Assembly: GCF_025666195.1 (NCBI RefSeq)
Contig: NZ_CP102592.1
Span: forward strand, 4,216,001-4,280,000
Source of the DNA: Xanthomonas sp. CFBP 8443
GTDB taxonomy: Bacteria > Pseudomonadota > Gammaproteobacteria > Xanthomonadales > Xanthomonadaceae
Length of the DNA stretch: 64,000 bases
Direction of reading: 5' to 3'
Position numbers and translations under genes: made by a program
The notes under the pieces: generated by a model
Databases searched by the model: none
The model's input: only the letters and a program-made list of their open reading frames with translations
Told to the model about the DNA's origin: nothing
Shown here: positions 53,827 through 62,594 of the stretch, one piece after another
Layout: each line of letters starts with the position of its first letter
Numbering within the stretch: the first letter of the stretch is position 1

Positions 53827-53866
53827 AAAAAGGGCCGCTTTTTTAAGAAAAAGCGGCCCTTTTTTT
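53827..53866. terminator. Bidirectional intrinsic terminator
   Basis: AAAAAGGGCCGCTTTTT pairs with AAAAAGCGGCCCTTTTT across a 3- to 6-base loop. Both strands give a GC stem with a T run. It stops lpxR rightward. Confidence 0.92.
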
Positions 53867-53883
53867 GCGGCTCGGACGCAACC

Positions 53884-53961
53884 GCTTTTCTGTAGGAGGG
53901 GCTTCAGCCCCGACGCCTTACCGGTAACGCGTCGGGGCTGAAGCCCCTCCTACAGAAAAGC
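53884..53961. repeat. REP variant inverted pair (GGAGGGGCTTCAGCCCC)
   Basis: A near-perfect palindrome of about 78 bases with the centre CTTACCGGTAACG. The REP core is changed in both arms from GAGCGGCTTCAGCCGC to GAGGGGCTTCAGCCCC, keeping the pairing. The centre resembles that of the element at 37344-37426. Confidence 0.9.
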
Positions 53962-53985
53962 AGAAATGCACCGAACTTGCGAAAA

Positions 53986-54018
53986 TCCCGAGTCCCGAGT
54001 CCCGAGTCCCGAGTCCCG
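53986..54018. repeat. 7-bp array AGTCCCG, right arm
   Basis: Four AGTCCCG units plus a partial, inverted to the GGGACTC array on the left. It directly abuts the dacC terminator. Confidence 0.93.
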
Positions 54019-54050
54019 AAAAAAAAGCCGGCGCAAGCCGGCTTTTTTGA
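54019..54050. terminator. Bidirectional intrinsic terminator of dacC
   Basis: AAAAAAGCCGGC-GCAA-GCCGGCTTTTTT, four bases from the dacC stop. Together with the terminator at 53827 it isolates lpxR and dacC from each other. Confidence 0.93.
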
Positions 54051-54053
54051 AAC

Positions 54054-55265
54054 TCACTCCGCTTCCCACCACATCCAGAAGCTGTCCCACAGGCGCTTGA
54101 AGAAGCCCGCCTCCTCGACCGCCTTCAGCGCCACCAGCGGCGCCTGCGCGACGACCTTGCCGTCCAGCGAGACCTTCACCGTGCCGATCGCCTGGCCCTG
54201 CTTGATCGGCGCTTCCAGGGTCTTGGGCACGTCGATCGACGGCTTCAGTTCGTTGTAGCGGCCGCGCGGCACGCCGACCAGCAGCGGCTGCGCCACGCCC
54301 AGCAGCACTTCCTTCTCGCTGCCCTTCCACACGCGCTGCTGCGCGACCTGCTTGCCCGGCTCGTACAGGCGGTGGGTCTCGAAGAAACGGAAGCCCCAGT
54401 TCAACAGCGCAAGGCTGTCCTCGGCGCGCTGCTTCTCGGAACTGTCGCCCATCACCACCGCGATCAGGCGCTGGTCGCCGCGCTGCGCGGAGCTGAGCAG
54501 GCAGTAGCCGGCCTCGGAGGTGTGCCCGGTCTTGATGCCGTCCACGCTGGGGTCGCGCCACAGCAGCAAGTTGCGGTTCTGCTGGGTGATGTCGCCGACC
54601 TTGAACTCCTTGATCTTGTTGTAGGCGTAGGTCTCCGGATAGTCGCGCACCATCGCCCGGCCCAGCAGTGCCAGGTCGTAGGCGGTGGTGTGGTGGCCTT
54701 CGGCGGACAGGCCATGGGCGTTGACGAAGTGCGAGCCGGTCATGCCGAGCTTGGCCGCGTAGTTGTTCATCAGCGCGGCGAAGGCTTCCTCGCTGCCGGC
54801 GGTGTGTTCGGCCAGCGCGATCGCCGCGTCGTTGCCGGATTGGATCGCCATGCCCTTTTCCATGTCCTCCAGGCGCGCGGTCTGGTTGACCGGGAAGCCG
54901 CTGTAGCTGCCGTCGGTGCCGGCGCCGCCCTCGCGCCAGGCGCGCTCGCTGAGCATGACCTGGTCATCGCGCTTGATCTTGCCCAGCTTCAGCTCGGCGG
55001 CGACCACATAGGACGTCATCACCTTGGTGATGCTGGCCGGAGCCACCTGCACATGTTCGTTCTCGCCGGCCAGCACCTGACCGGTGGCGTAGTCCATCAG
55101 CACCCAGGACTTGGACACGGCCGGCTTGGGCGCCGGCGGGATCGCCACCGCGGCGGGCGCGGCGGCAGCGGCGGCAGGCTGTGCCGGCACCGGGCCGGGG
55201 GTCTGCGCGGAAACCAGGCCGACGGCGAAGGTGGCCACGGCGGCGACGGCGAAGCGGAATTTCAT
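54054..55265 (-). CDS. dacC: D-alanyl-D-alanine carboxypeptidase (PBP5/6 family)
   Basis: 403 residues. The signal peptide ends near SAQ (residue 21) and is followed by an Ala/Pro linker. Peptidase S11 motifs: SITK near 78-81 with the nucleophile, SGN near 142-144 and KTGHTSEAGY near 246. The C-terminal beta domain runs to about 375 and ends in an amphipathic helix (FFKRLWDSFWMWW) that anchors such enzymes to the inner membrane. It trims the terminal D-Ala of peptidoglycan. AGGAG about ten bases before the ATG fits. rlpA and mltB lie upstream in the same direction. Confidence 0.96.
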   Translation of the reverse strand: MKFRFAVAAVATFAVGLVSAQTPGPVPAQPAAAAAAPAAVAIPPAPKPAVSKSWVLMDYATGQVLAGENEHVQVAPASITKVMTSYVVAAELKLGKIKRDDQVMLSERAWREGGAGTDGSYSGFPVNQTARLEDMEKGMAIQSGNDAAIALAEHTAGSEEAFAALMNNYAAKLGMTGSHFVNAHGLSAEGHHTTAYDLALLGRAMVRDYPETYAYNKIKEFKVGDITQQNRNLLLWRDPSVDGIKTGHTSEAGYCLLSSAQRGDQRLIAVVMGDSSEKQRAEDSLALLNWGFRFFETHRLYEPGKQVAQQRVWKGSEKEVLLGVAQPLLVGVPRGRYNELKPSIDVPKTLEAPIKQGQAIGTVKVSLDGKVVAQAPLVALKAVEEAGFFKRLWDSFWMWWEAE

Positions 55266-55458
55266 CTAAAACGACTCCTGGCGGGCCCGAGGGCCGATGG
55301 TAAACGAGGCATTGTAGGGCCACCCGGCGCCCGGCCAGGCGCTGCGGCGGTGCAGGCGGGAGTGGCGGTTAAGCCATCGGTGTCGGAGCGCGCCCGTAAG
55401 CCGTCGTCGTGACTGCGCGGCAGCGGCCGCCGCAGGCGTGCGCGCGGTGTTCGCGCGC

Positions 55459-56901
55459 TCAGTCCTTGACGATCTGCGGGCGCCCGAAGCCGAGGCCGGC
55501 GATGCGGCTGGCCAGCTCGGCGGCGCGGCCATGATCCTCGGCCGCGACCCGCAGCCGCCACAGCGTGCGCCCGCCGGAGACGATGTCGCTGACGCTGGCG
55601 CCGACGATGCCGGCCGAGGCCAGCTGCGACAGCGCGCGGTTGGCGTTGTCGCGGCTGGCGAAGCTGGCCACCTGCAGCAGGATGCCGAGCGGGCCGCGCG
55701 CCGCGGCGGCGTCGGCGACCGCGCGTGGCGTTGGTGCGGGCGTTGCCGCGACGGCAACGGCACTGGGCGCCTGCGCGGGCGCGGCGGTGGCGCGCCGTGG
55801 CGGTGCCGGCGTGGCGGCCACGGCCGTATCGGCCTTGACCGGTTTGTCGAGCTTGGTCGGCTTGCCGGTGGCCACGCGCACGCCGCGCGATTTCATCCAG
55901 TCGTCGAAATGGTCGGCGTTGGCCGCGGTGTCGGCATCGGCCTGCACCCGGTAGCGCCAGCGCTCGCCTTCCGGCATTGCGGCCGCGGCGGCCGCTGCAT
56001 TGGCGGCGGTGGGCGCGGCCAGCGCCGCGCCGCGCGCCGGCGGCTTGGCCGCGGCCACGCTCGCCGACTTGGCCGGCAAGGCCTTGACCAGGTTGTCCAT
56101 GTCGGTGGCGCGGCGCGCCGCGGCGGTCTGGGCGGCGCCCGCCCCCGCCGCCGCGCTGGCCAGCGCGGTGCCGGTGGCGACCTGCTTGCCGGCACGGCGC
56201 GCCGCCAGCAGGTTGCCGTTGTCGGCCGGGGTCAGCCCACGCACTTCGACCCGGCCGGTGCCCTTGCCGGTGATGCCGAGCTTAACCGCCGCCGCGTAGC
56301 TCAGGTCGATGACCCGGCCATCGTGGAACGGGCCGCGGTCGTTGACCCGCACCACCACCGATTCGCCGTTGTCCAGGTTAGTGACCAGTGCGAAGCTCGG
56401 CAGCGGCAGCGTCTTGTGCGCGGCGGTGAACGCGTACATGTCGTAGACCTCGCGGTTGGAGGTCAGCCGGCCATGGAACTTGCTGCCGTAGTACGAGGCG
56501 GTGCCGCGTTCGACGTAGCTGTCCGGGTCGTCGATGATCTTGTACTCGCGGCCCAGCACCATGTACGGCGAACGGTTGCCGACCGGCGAACGCGGCTCGG
56601 CGGTGACCAGCGGTTCCGGGATGCAGGCGACGTTGGGCACGTAGTCCGGGGTCCTGTCGCTGACCCCTGGCGCGTACAGGCCGCCGGCGGTGTAGTTGCC
56701 GCGCGTGGACGGGTCTTCCTTGGCCGGCGCGTACGGCGAGGTGGACGGGCAACCGGTGGCGACATGCGCCGGACCGCGGCCTTCCACCTTGACCCCCGGC
56801 GCCGCCGCGCCGCCTGCGGTCTTCTTCGGGGCGCTGCTGCAGGCGGCCAGCGCCAGCAGGGCGACGACGGGGACGATCCGGAGCAGCGCGTTCGGGTTCA
56901 T
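55459..56901 (-). CDS. rlpA: RlpA-like septal lytic transglycosylase lipoprotein with SPOR domain
   Basis: 480 residues, longer than E. coli RlpA because of a linker of about 150 Ala/Pro-rich residues. The lipobox is LAAC near residues 18-21. The double-psi beta-barrel (about 130-225) has GTASYYGSKFHG and the residues E, D and H of EVYDMYAFTAAH, the positions needed in P. aeruginosa RlpA. The motif is SNREVYDM where most have NGE. The SPOR domain (about 405-480, ILLQVASFASRDNANRAL) binds denuded septal glycan. Its ATG overlaps the mltB stop (ATGA). Confidence 0.94.
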   Translation of the reverse strand: MNPNALLRIVPVVALLALAACSSAPKKTAGGAAAPGVKVEGRGPAHVATGCPSTSPYAPAKEDPSTRGNYTAGGLYAPGVSDRTPDYVPNVACIPEPLVTAEPRSPVGNRSPYMVLGREYKIIDDPDSYVERGTASYYGSKFHGRLTSNREVYDMYAFTAAHKTLPLPSFALVTNLDNGESVVVRVNDRGPFHDGRVIDLSYAAAVKLGITGKGTGRVEVRGLTPADNGNLLAARRAGKQVATGTALASAAAGAGAAQTAAARRATDMDNLVKALPAKSASVAAAKPPARGAALAAPTAANAAAAAAAMPEGERWRYRVQADADTAANADHFDDWMKSRGVRVATGKPTKLDKPVKADTAVAATPAPPRRATAAPAQAPSAVAVAATPAPTPRAVADAAAARGPLGILLQVASFASRDNANRALSQLASAGIVGASVSDIVSGGRTLWRLRVAAEDHGRAAELASRIAGLGFGRPQIVKD

Positions 56902-58037
56902 GCCGGGGGTAACTCCTTGCCGGCGATGGCCTGGGACAGTTGGAACACGGCCATCGCGTACATCTTGGAAATGTTGTATCGGGTGATCGCGTAGTAGTTC
57001 TGGAAGCCCAGCCAGTACTGCTTGCCGGCGCTGCCGTCGTCGAGCGCGATCGGCGTGGCGGTGGCGCCGGCCGGAACGGGTGCGCTGGCCTGGTAGCCGC
57101 GCGCGGCCAGGTCGGCCAGCGAATGGCTCGGGGTCCAGTCGGTCGGATTGAATTCCTCGGCGCCGGGACGCAGCGTGGCCGGCACCGCGACCAGGCCGTC
57201 GCGCACCCAGCCGCCCTTCTTGACGAAGTAGTTGGCGATCGAGGAAAACGCGTCGTCGTAGTCGGTGAACAGGTTGCGCTTGCCGTCGCCATCGCCGTCG
57301 ACCGCGAACTGGCGGTAGCTGGACGGCATGAACTGGCCCAGGCCCATCGCGCCGGCGTAGCTGCCGATCAGCTTAGTGACGTCCAGGTTCTCCTCGCGGC
57401 CGAGCGCGAACAGCTGGCCGAGTTCGTCGCGGAAGAACAGCTCGCGGCGCACTTCGCGCTCGAGCTTGGCCGGGTCGCCGCTGCGCGGATAGCGGAACGC
57501 CAGCGTGTACAGCGCATCGAGCACGCGATAGCTGCCGGCATTCTTGCCGTAGCTGGTCTCCACGCCGATGATCGCGACGATGATCTCGGCCGGCACGCCG
57601 GTACGCGCCTGCACCCGCATCAACTCCTCGCGGTGCGTGGCGAGGAACGCGCGGCCGCCGTCGATGCGCGCCTGGCTGATGAACATCGGCCGGTATTCGT
57701 TCCACGGCTTGACCCGCTCGGCCGGGCGCGACATCGCCGCCACGATCGCATCCTTGAACTGCGCCTGCGCCAGCGTCGCCTCGATCTGCGCCGGGTCCAG
57801 GCCGTACTTGGCCGCGGTGTCGCGGACGAAGTTGGCGCGCGCGATCTCGAACGGCACCGGGGTCAGGTCGACCGGCGGCGCAGGCGCCGCTTCGGGCGCG
57901 GTGCCGGCCGGCAGCGCGGGCGGCGGCGCGGTTTGCGGCAGCGCACTGGCCTGCGGTGGCGGCGTCGGAGCCTTGGGCTGGGTCGCGCATGCGACCAGGC
58001 CAAGCGTGATCAGGCAAATCAGCGAGCGTCGAATCAT
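56898..58037 (-). CDS. mltB: Membrane-bound lytic murein transglycosylase B
   Basis: 379 residues. The lipobox LVAC near 14-17 anchors it to a membrane. The catalytic glutamate is in IIGVETSYGKNAG near 158-170, and GAMGLGQFMPSSYRQFAVDG near 230-249 is the family signature followed by DGDGDGKRNLF, a calcium-binding-like loop. It cleaves glycan strands to anhydromuropeptides. A Pro/Ala linker separates the lipid anchor from the enzyme. The 210-base gap upstream is AT-rich near the start and has a TTGACT that could be a leftward -35. Confidence 0.95.
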   Translation of the reverse strand: MIRRSLICLITLGLVACATQPKAPTPPPQASALPQTAPPPALPAGTAPEAAPAPPVDLTPVPFEIARANFVRDTAAKYGLDPAQIEATLAQAQFKDAIVAAMSRPAERVKPWNEYRPMFISQARIDGGRAFLATHREELMRVQARTGVPAEIIVAIIGVETSYGKNAGSYRVLDALYTLAFRYPRSGDPAKLEREVRRELFFRDELGQLFALGREENLDVTKLIGSYAGAMGLGQFMPSSYRQFAVDGDGDGKRNLFTDYDDAFSSIANYFVKKGGWVRDGLVAVPATLRPGAEEFNPTDWTPSHSLADLAARGYQASAPVPAGATATPIALDDGSAGKQYWLGFQNYYAITRYNISKMYAMAVFQLSQAIAGKELPPA

Positions 58038-58197
58038 GCCGGCAGGTTAACAGAGTCCAGATGAATTTCCACCAATAACGCCATGAAACAAAAGAACTTT
58101 GCGCCGAGTCAAGCGCAGTTGGCGTATTCATGCCGGGGAGCCTTCGTGGATCACGGCACCGGCACCGGCATCGCCGGCCGGGCACCGCAAACGCAAA

Positions 58198-58224
58198 GGC
58201 CGCCGGTGGTTGCCACCGACGGCC
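58198..58224 (-). terminator. Probable terminator of the aldehyde dehydrogenase gene
   Basis: GGCCGTCGGTGG and CCACCGGCGGCC pair around a 3-base loop with one mismatch, followed leftward by TTTGCGTTTG. Confidence 0.65.
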
Positions 58225-58248
58225 CGCAGTGCTGCGCGGCAGCGACGC

Positions 58249-59640
58249 TCAGAACGGCGCGTCGATATCCACCACATCGATCAGCTTGTGGTTGACGAAC
58301 TCCTTGATGCCCAGCCCGATCAGTTCGCGGCCGTAGCCGGAGCGGCGCACCCCGCCGAACGGCAGGTCGGCCTTGACCATGGTCGGATGGTTGACGAACA
58401 CCATGCCGGTGGAGATGCGCTTGGCCACTTCGACGCCGCGCGCGGTGTCGGCGGTGAACACCGAGCCGCCCAGGCCGAATGGCGAGTCGTTGGCGATGCG
58501 CACCGCATCGTCCTCGTCGGCGGCCTCGAACAGCATCGACACCGGACCGAAGAACTCCTGGTAGTAGGCGGGGTTGTCCGGGGTCACATTGGTCAGGATG
58601 GTCGGCTGCACGAACGCGCCCTGTGCCGGCACCGGCGGGCCGACCGCGGTGGCGGTGGCGCCATGTTCGACCGCCGCGGCGATCTGCAGCTTCAGTTCGT
58701 CGGCCGCGCCCTGCGAGGACAGTGGCGCCAGCGTGGTCGCTGCGTCCATCGGATCGCCGGCCTTGAGCGCGGCCACGCCATCCGTGTAGCGGCGCAGGAA
58801 CTGCTCGTACAGTTCTTGCACGACAATCATGCGCTTGGACGACACGCACACCTGGCCGCCGTTCCAATGGCGGCCGAACACCGCCCACTTCACCGTCTTG
58901 TCCAGCTCGGCATCGGCCAGCACCACGAAGGCATCGGCACCGCCCAATTCCATCGTCGATTTCTTCAGCGCCCTGGCCGCCTGCGCGGCGACGATGGCGC
59001 CGGCGCCTTCCGAGCCGGTCAGCGCCACGCCGTGCACGCGCGGATCGTTGAGGATGGTCTCCACCTGCGAGCGCGTGGCGTAGAGGTTGGCGAACGCGCC
59101 GGACGGCAGCCCCGCCGCGGCCATCAGCGTTTCGAACCTGGCCGCGCACTGCGGCACGTTGGAGGCGTGCTTGAGCAACACCGTGTTGCCGGCCGACAGC
59201 TGCGGCGCGATGATCCGCGCGATCTGGTAGTACGGGAAGTTCCACGGCTCGATCGCCAGCAGCACGCCCAGCGGCTCGTGCACCACGATCGCCTCGCCCT
59301 CGGCCGGATCGGCCACCGGCAGTTTCTCCGGCGCCAGCAGGCGCTCGGCGTTGACCGCGTAGTACTCGAAGATGTCCGCCGACAAGGTCACCTCGGCTTC
59401 GGCCTCGCCGATCAGCTTGCCCATTTCCAGGGTCAGCAGTTGCGCGTAACCGCGCACGTCGGCGCGCAGCAATTGCGCCGCCGCGTGCATGACCTTGGCG
59501 CGCTCGGCGAAGGAGGCGCTCTTCCACTGCTGGAAGGCCGCATTGGCGGCGCCGATCGCGGCGAGCACCGCCTCGTCGGTCGCCTCGGGGAAGCTGGCGA
59601 GCAGTTCGCCGGTGTAGGGATTGCGGGTCGCATAAGCCAT
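58249..59640 (-). CDS. NAD(P)-dependent succinate-semialdehyde dehydrogenase family protein
   Basis: 463 residues, the aldehyde dehydrogenase fold. ELGGADAFVV near 231-240 has the general-base glutamate, and GGQVCVSSKR near 260-269 the catalytic cysteine. EPWNFPYYQ near 131 and NPAYYQEFFGPV near 358 are conserved. The short length and GEAE/KLxGEAE-like N-terminal part match the Sad/YneI group that oxidises succinate semialdehyde. The exact aldehyde is inferred. AGGA eight bases upstream fixes the ATG at 59640. It follows pntB by 67 bases. Confidence 0.88.
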   Translation of the reverse strand: MAYATRNPYTGELLASFPEATDEAVLAAIGAANAAFQQWKSASFAERAKVMHAAAQLLRADVRGYAQLLTLEMGKLIGEAEAEVTLSADIFEYYAVNAERLLAPEKLPVADPAEGEAIVVHEPLGVLLAIEPWNFPYYQIARIIAPQLSAGNTVLLKHASNVPQCAARFETLMAAAGLPSGAFANLYATRSQVETILNDPRVHGVALTGSEGAGAIVAAQAARALKKSTMELGGADAFVVLADAELDKTVKWAVFGRHWNGGQVCVSSKRMIVVQELYEQFLRRYTDGVAALKAGDPMDAATTLAPLSSQGAADELKLQIAAAVEHGATATAVGPPVPAQGAFVQPTILTNVTPDNPAYYQEFFGPVSMLFEAADEDDAVRIANDSPFGLGGSVFTADTARGVEVAKRISTGMVFVNHPTMVKADLPFGGVRRSGYGRELIGLGIKEFVNHKLIDVVDIDAPF

Positions 59641-59707
59641 GGTCGTGTCCTCGTGGAAGGTCGGAAAGCGCCGCCGCGTCGTCGCGCCGGCACGGGAAGC
59701 GGTTCGG

Positions 59708-61114
59708 TCAGACGGCCAGTTCCTTGACCGCCTGCACCATGCGGTTGAGCACCGCGGCGGCGTCGCCGTAGACCATGTCGCAGTTGTCGCCGTAGAACAG
59801 CAGGTTCTCCACGCCGGCATAGCCCTTGCCCTGGCCGCGCTTGATCACGTAGACCTGGCGCGCCTGGTCGGCGTTGAGGATCGGCATGCCGTAGATCGGC
59901 GAGGCCTTGTCGGTGCGCGCGGCCGGGTTGACCACGTCGTTGGCGCCGATCACCAGCGCCACGTCGGTACTGGCGAAACTGTCGTTGATGTCTTCCATGT
60001 CGAAGATCAGGTCGTAGGGCACGCCGGCCTCGGCGAGCAGCACGTTCATGTGCCCGGGCATGCGTCCGGCGACCGGATGGATCGCGAACTTCACGTCCAC
60101 GTCGGCGGCCTGCAGCAGCTTGACCAGTTCGTACAGCCGCGCCTGCGCCTGCGCGACCGCCAGGCCGTAGCCGGGCACGATGATCACACTGGAGGCGTAG
60201 CGCATCGATACCGCCGCATCGCCGGCATCGACCGCGGTCATGCGGCCCAGCACGTCGCCCTGCACCACCGCCGCGCCGTCGCCGAAATTGCTGAACAGCA
60301 CGTTGGCCAGCGACCGGTTCATCGCCTTGGCCATCAGCACGGTCAGCAGGGTGCCGGCCGAGCCGACCACCATGCCGGCGATCATCAGCGCCGGGTTCTG
60401 CAGCGCGAAGCCTTCCAGGCCCACCGCCAGCCCGGTGAAGGCGTTGTACAGCGAGATCACCACCGGCATGTCGGCGCCGCCGATCGGCAGCGTCATCAGG
60501 ATGCCGAAGCCCAGTGCGGCGACGAAGAACGCCAGCGCCGCCCAGCCGCCGCCGATCTGCGCGACCACCAAGCCGCCCAGTGCCAGCGCGCAGAGGAACA
60601 CGCTGGCGTTGAACCCGCTCTGGCCCTTGAAGCGCCACGCCGTGTTGATGCGGCCATCGAGCTTGGCCCAGGCGATCACCGAACCGGACAACGAGATCGA
60701 TCCGATCAGTGCGCCGAGCACGGTCACCGCCAGGTGCAGGCCGCTGTGCTGCGGCTGCCGCGAGGTCAGCGCGACGGCCGCGACCGCGGCCGCGGCGCCG
60801 CCGCCCATGCCGTTGTACAGCGCCACCATCTGCGGCATCGCGGTCACCGCGACCTTGCGCCCGCTGCGCCAGGCCCAGGCGCCGCCGAGCGCCAGCGCCA
60901 GCAGCGCCAGGGCGAGATTGGTCAGCGCACGCGGCTGCGCGCCCGGCTGCAGGTCGGCCAGATAGCCGAACGCGGCGGCGACGGCGACCAGCATGCCGAT
61001 GCCGGCCAGCACGATGCCGCGCAGCGCGGTCACCGGCGAGGACATGCGCTTGAGGCCGAGAACGAACAACAGGGCGGCGGCGAACCCGCTCAGCTCCACC
61101 AGTAACTGCAGCAT
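59708..61114 (-). CDS. pntB: NAD(P) transhydrogenase subunit beta
   Basis: 468 residues. Eight or nine membrane helices to about residue 275, then the NADP-binding domain III with VIIVPGYGLAVAQAQ near 309-323, GRMPGHMNVLLAEAGVPYD near 346-364 and GANDVVNPAAR near 387-397. With PntA it couples hydride transfer between NADH and NADP to the proton gradient. It begins four bases after pntA2. Confidence 0.97.
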   Translation of the reverse strand: MLQLLVELSGFAAALLFVLGLKRMSSPVTALRGIVLAGIGMLVAVAAAFGYLADLQPGAQPRALTNLALALLALALGGAWAWRSGRKVAVTAMPQMVALYNGMGGGAAAAVAAVALTSRQPQHSGLHLAVTVLGALIGSISLSGSVIAWAKLDGRINTAWRFKGQSGFNASVFLCALALGGLVVAQIGGGWAALAFFVAALGFGILMTLPIGGADMPVVISLYNAFTGLAVGLEGFALQNPALMIAGMVVGSAGTLLTVLMAKAMNRSLANVLFSNFGDGAAVVQGDVLGRMTAVDAGDAAVSMRYASSVIIVPGYGLAVAQAQARLYELVKLLQAADVDVKFAIHPVAGRMPGHMNVLLAEAGVPYDLIFDMEDINDSFASTDVALVIGANDVVNPAARTDKASPIYGMPILNADQARQVYVIKRGQGKGYAGVENLLFYGDNCDMVYGDAAAVLNRMVQAVKELAV

Positions 61115-61118
61115 GACG

Positions 61119-61442
61119 CTATTCCTTCGGGGTGGCGGGTGCGGATTTGACGCTGGGCTTGAACATCGCCAGCATGCGGTCGGTGACCACGTAGCCGCCG
61201 GCGGCGTTGCCGGCGCCGAGCAGCACGCCGACGAAGCCGATCGCCTGGCCGGCGACGGTGTCGGCGTTGAACAGCGCGTGCATCGCGCCGACCACGACGA
61301 TGCCGTGGATGAAGTTGGAACCGGACATCAGCGGCGTGTGCAGGATCGACGGCACCTTGCCGATCACTTCGTAGCCGGTGAACGCGGCGAGCATGAACAC
61401 GTACAACGCGATCATCCAGCTCATCGACAGATCGAGATTCAT
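61119..61442 (-). CDS. pntA2: NAD(P) transhydrogenase subunit alpha part 2
   Basis: 107 residues, three hydrophobic helices (MIALYVFMLAAFTGYEVIG near 10-28, GIVVVGAMHAL, AIGFVGVLLGAGNAAGGYVV), the membrane part of the alpha subunit, encoded separately as in Rhodospirillum-type three-gene enzymes. It lies three bases after pntA1. Confidence 0.96.
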   Translation of the reverse strand: MNLDLSMSWMIALYVFMLAAFTGYEVIGKVPSILHTPLMSGSNFIHGIVVVGAMHALFNADTVAGQAIGFVGVLLGAGNAAGGYVVTDRMLAMFKPSVKSAPATPKE

Positions 61443-61445
61443 CGC

Positions 61446-62594
61446 TCAGGACTCCTTGGCGGCGGGTGCAGGCGCAGGCGCGACGGCCTGCGGCGTGGGA
61501 TGGCAGCGCTGGCCATCGCGGGTCAGCAAGGTGCCGGCCACGACCTCGTCGTCGAAGTCCGGCGCCAGCGCGCCGTCGCGGACCAGCAGCTCGAGCAGGT
61601 TCAGCAGGTTCTTCGCATACAGCTCGCTGGCGTGCTGGGCCAGCGCCGAGGGCACGTTGAACGGCGCGACGATGGTCACCGGCCCCACCTCGACGGTCTG
61701 CCCGGGCACGCTGCCCTCGCAGTTGCCGCCGCTGTCGGCGGCCAGGTCCACGATCACCGCGCCGGGTTTCATGCCATCGATCTGCGCGCGGTCGATCAGG
61801 ATCGGCGCGATGCGGCCGGGCACGTTGGCGGTGGTGACGATCATGTCGGCCTGCTGGATGTGCTGGGTCAGCAGCGCGGCGGCCTTGGCCCGTTCCTCTG
61901 CAGTGAGCTCGCGCGCATAGCCGCCCTCGCCGCGCGCATCGATGCCGGTGTCGACGAACTTGGCGCCCACCGATTGCGCCTGTTCGCGCGTCTCCGGGCG
62001 CACGTCGTAGCCTTCGGTGATCGCGCCGAGCCGGTGCGCGGTGGCCAGCGCCTGCAGGCCGGCCACGCCCAGGCCCATCACCAGCACGCGCGCGGCGCGC
62101 AACGAGCCGACCGCGGTGGTCATCATCGGCAGGATCCGCGGCAGATGCACCGCACCCAGCAGCGGCGCGTAGTAGCCGGCCAGCGCGGCTTGGCTGGACA
62201 GCACGTCCAGCGCCTGCGCGCGGCTGATCCGCGGCACGGTTTCCATCGCGAACGCGGTGATGCGGCGTTCGCACAGCAACTCCAGCAATCCCGGCGCCTT
62301 GGCCGGATACAGCATCGCGACCAGCACGCTGCCCGGACGCATCGCCGCCAGCGTCTGCAGCGACGGCGCCTGCACCGCCAGCACCAGGTCGGCGCCGGCG
62401 ACGACATCCTGCGCATCGTCGAACACCGCGGCGCCGGCATAGGCCGCATCGGCGAAGCGCGAGGCCACGCCGGCTCCCGCCTGCAGGCGCAGCTGCGCGC
62501 CCAGCTTCGCCAGCTTCGGCAGCACCGCCGGCACCATCGCCACGCGGCGCTCGCCGGTTTGCTGTTCCTTCACTACCGCTACGGTGAACGCCAT
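61446..62594 (-). CDS. pntA1: NAD(P) transhydrogenase subunit alpha part 1
   Basis: 382 residues from the ATG at 62594, giving the family start FTVAVVKEQQTGERRVAMVP. It is the soluble NAD(H)-binding domain I: VLVMGLGVAGLQALATAHRLGA near 170-191 is the dinucleotide loop, GYDVRPETREQAQSVGAKFV near 197-216 and DLAADSGGNCE near 288-298. It is the first gene of pntA1-pntA2-pntB and possibly the aldehyde dehydrogenase. A perfect TTGAT-N4-ATCAA palindrome lies 57 bases upstream. Confidence 0.96.
   Translation of the reverse strand: MAFTVAVVKEQQTGERRVAMVPAVLPKLAKLGAQLRLQAGAGVASRFADAAYAGAAVFDDAQDVVAGADLVLAVQAPSLQTLAAMRPGSVLVAMLYPAKAPGLLELLCERRITAFAMETVPRISRAQALDVLSSQAALAGYYAPLLGAVHLPRILPMMTTAVGSLRAARVLVMGLGVAGLQALATAHRLGAITEGYDVRPETREQAQSVGAKFVDTGIDARGEGGYARELTAEERAKAAALLTQHIQQADMIVTTANVPGRIAPILIDRAQIDGMKPGAVIVDLAADSGGNCEGSVPGQTVEVGPVTIVAPFNVPSALAQHASELYAKNLLNLLELLVRDGALAPDFDDEVVAGTLLTRDGQRCHPTPQAVAPAPAPAAKES

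Noticed and set aside
53711..53941. Short frame with repeating RDSGLGT residues
   Set aside because: It is a translation of the nine-copy GGGACTC array through a terminator. No ribosome site or conserved end.
53721..54018. The repeated units considered as a CRISPR array
   Set aside because: Units are 7 bp and contiguous with no spacers, and no cas genes are present.
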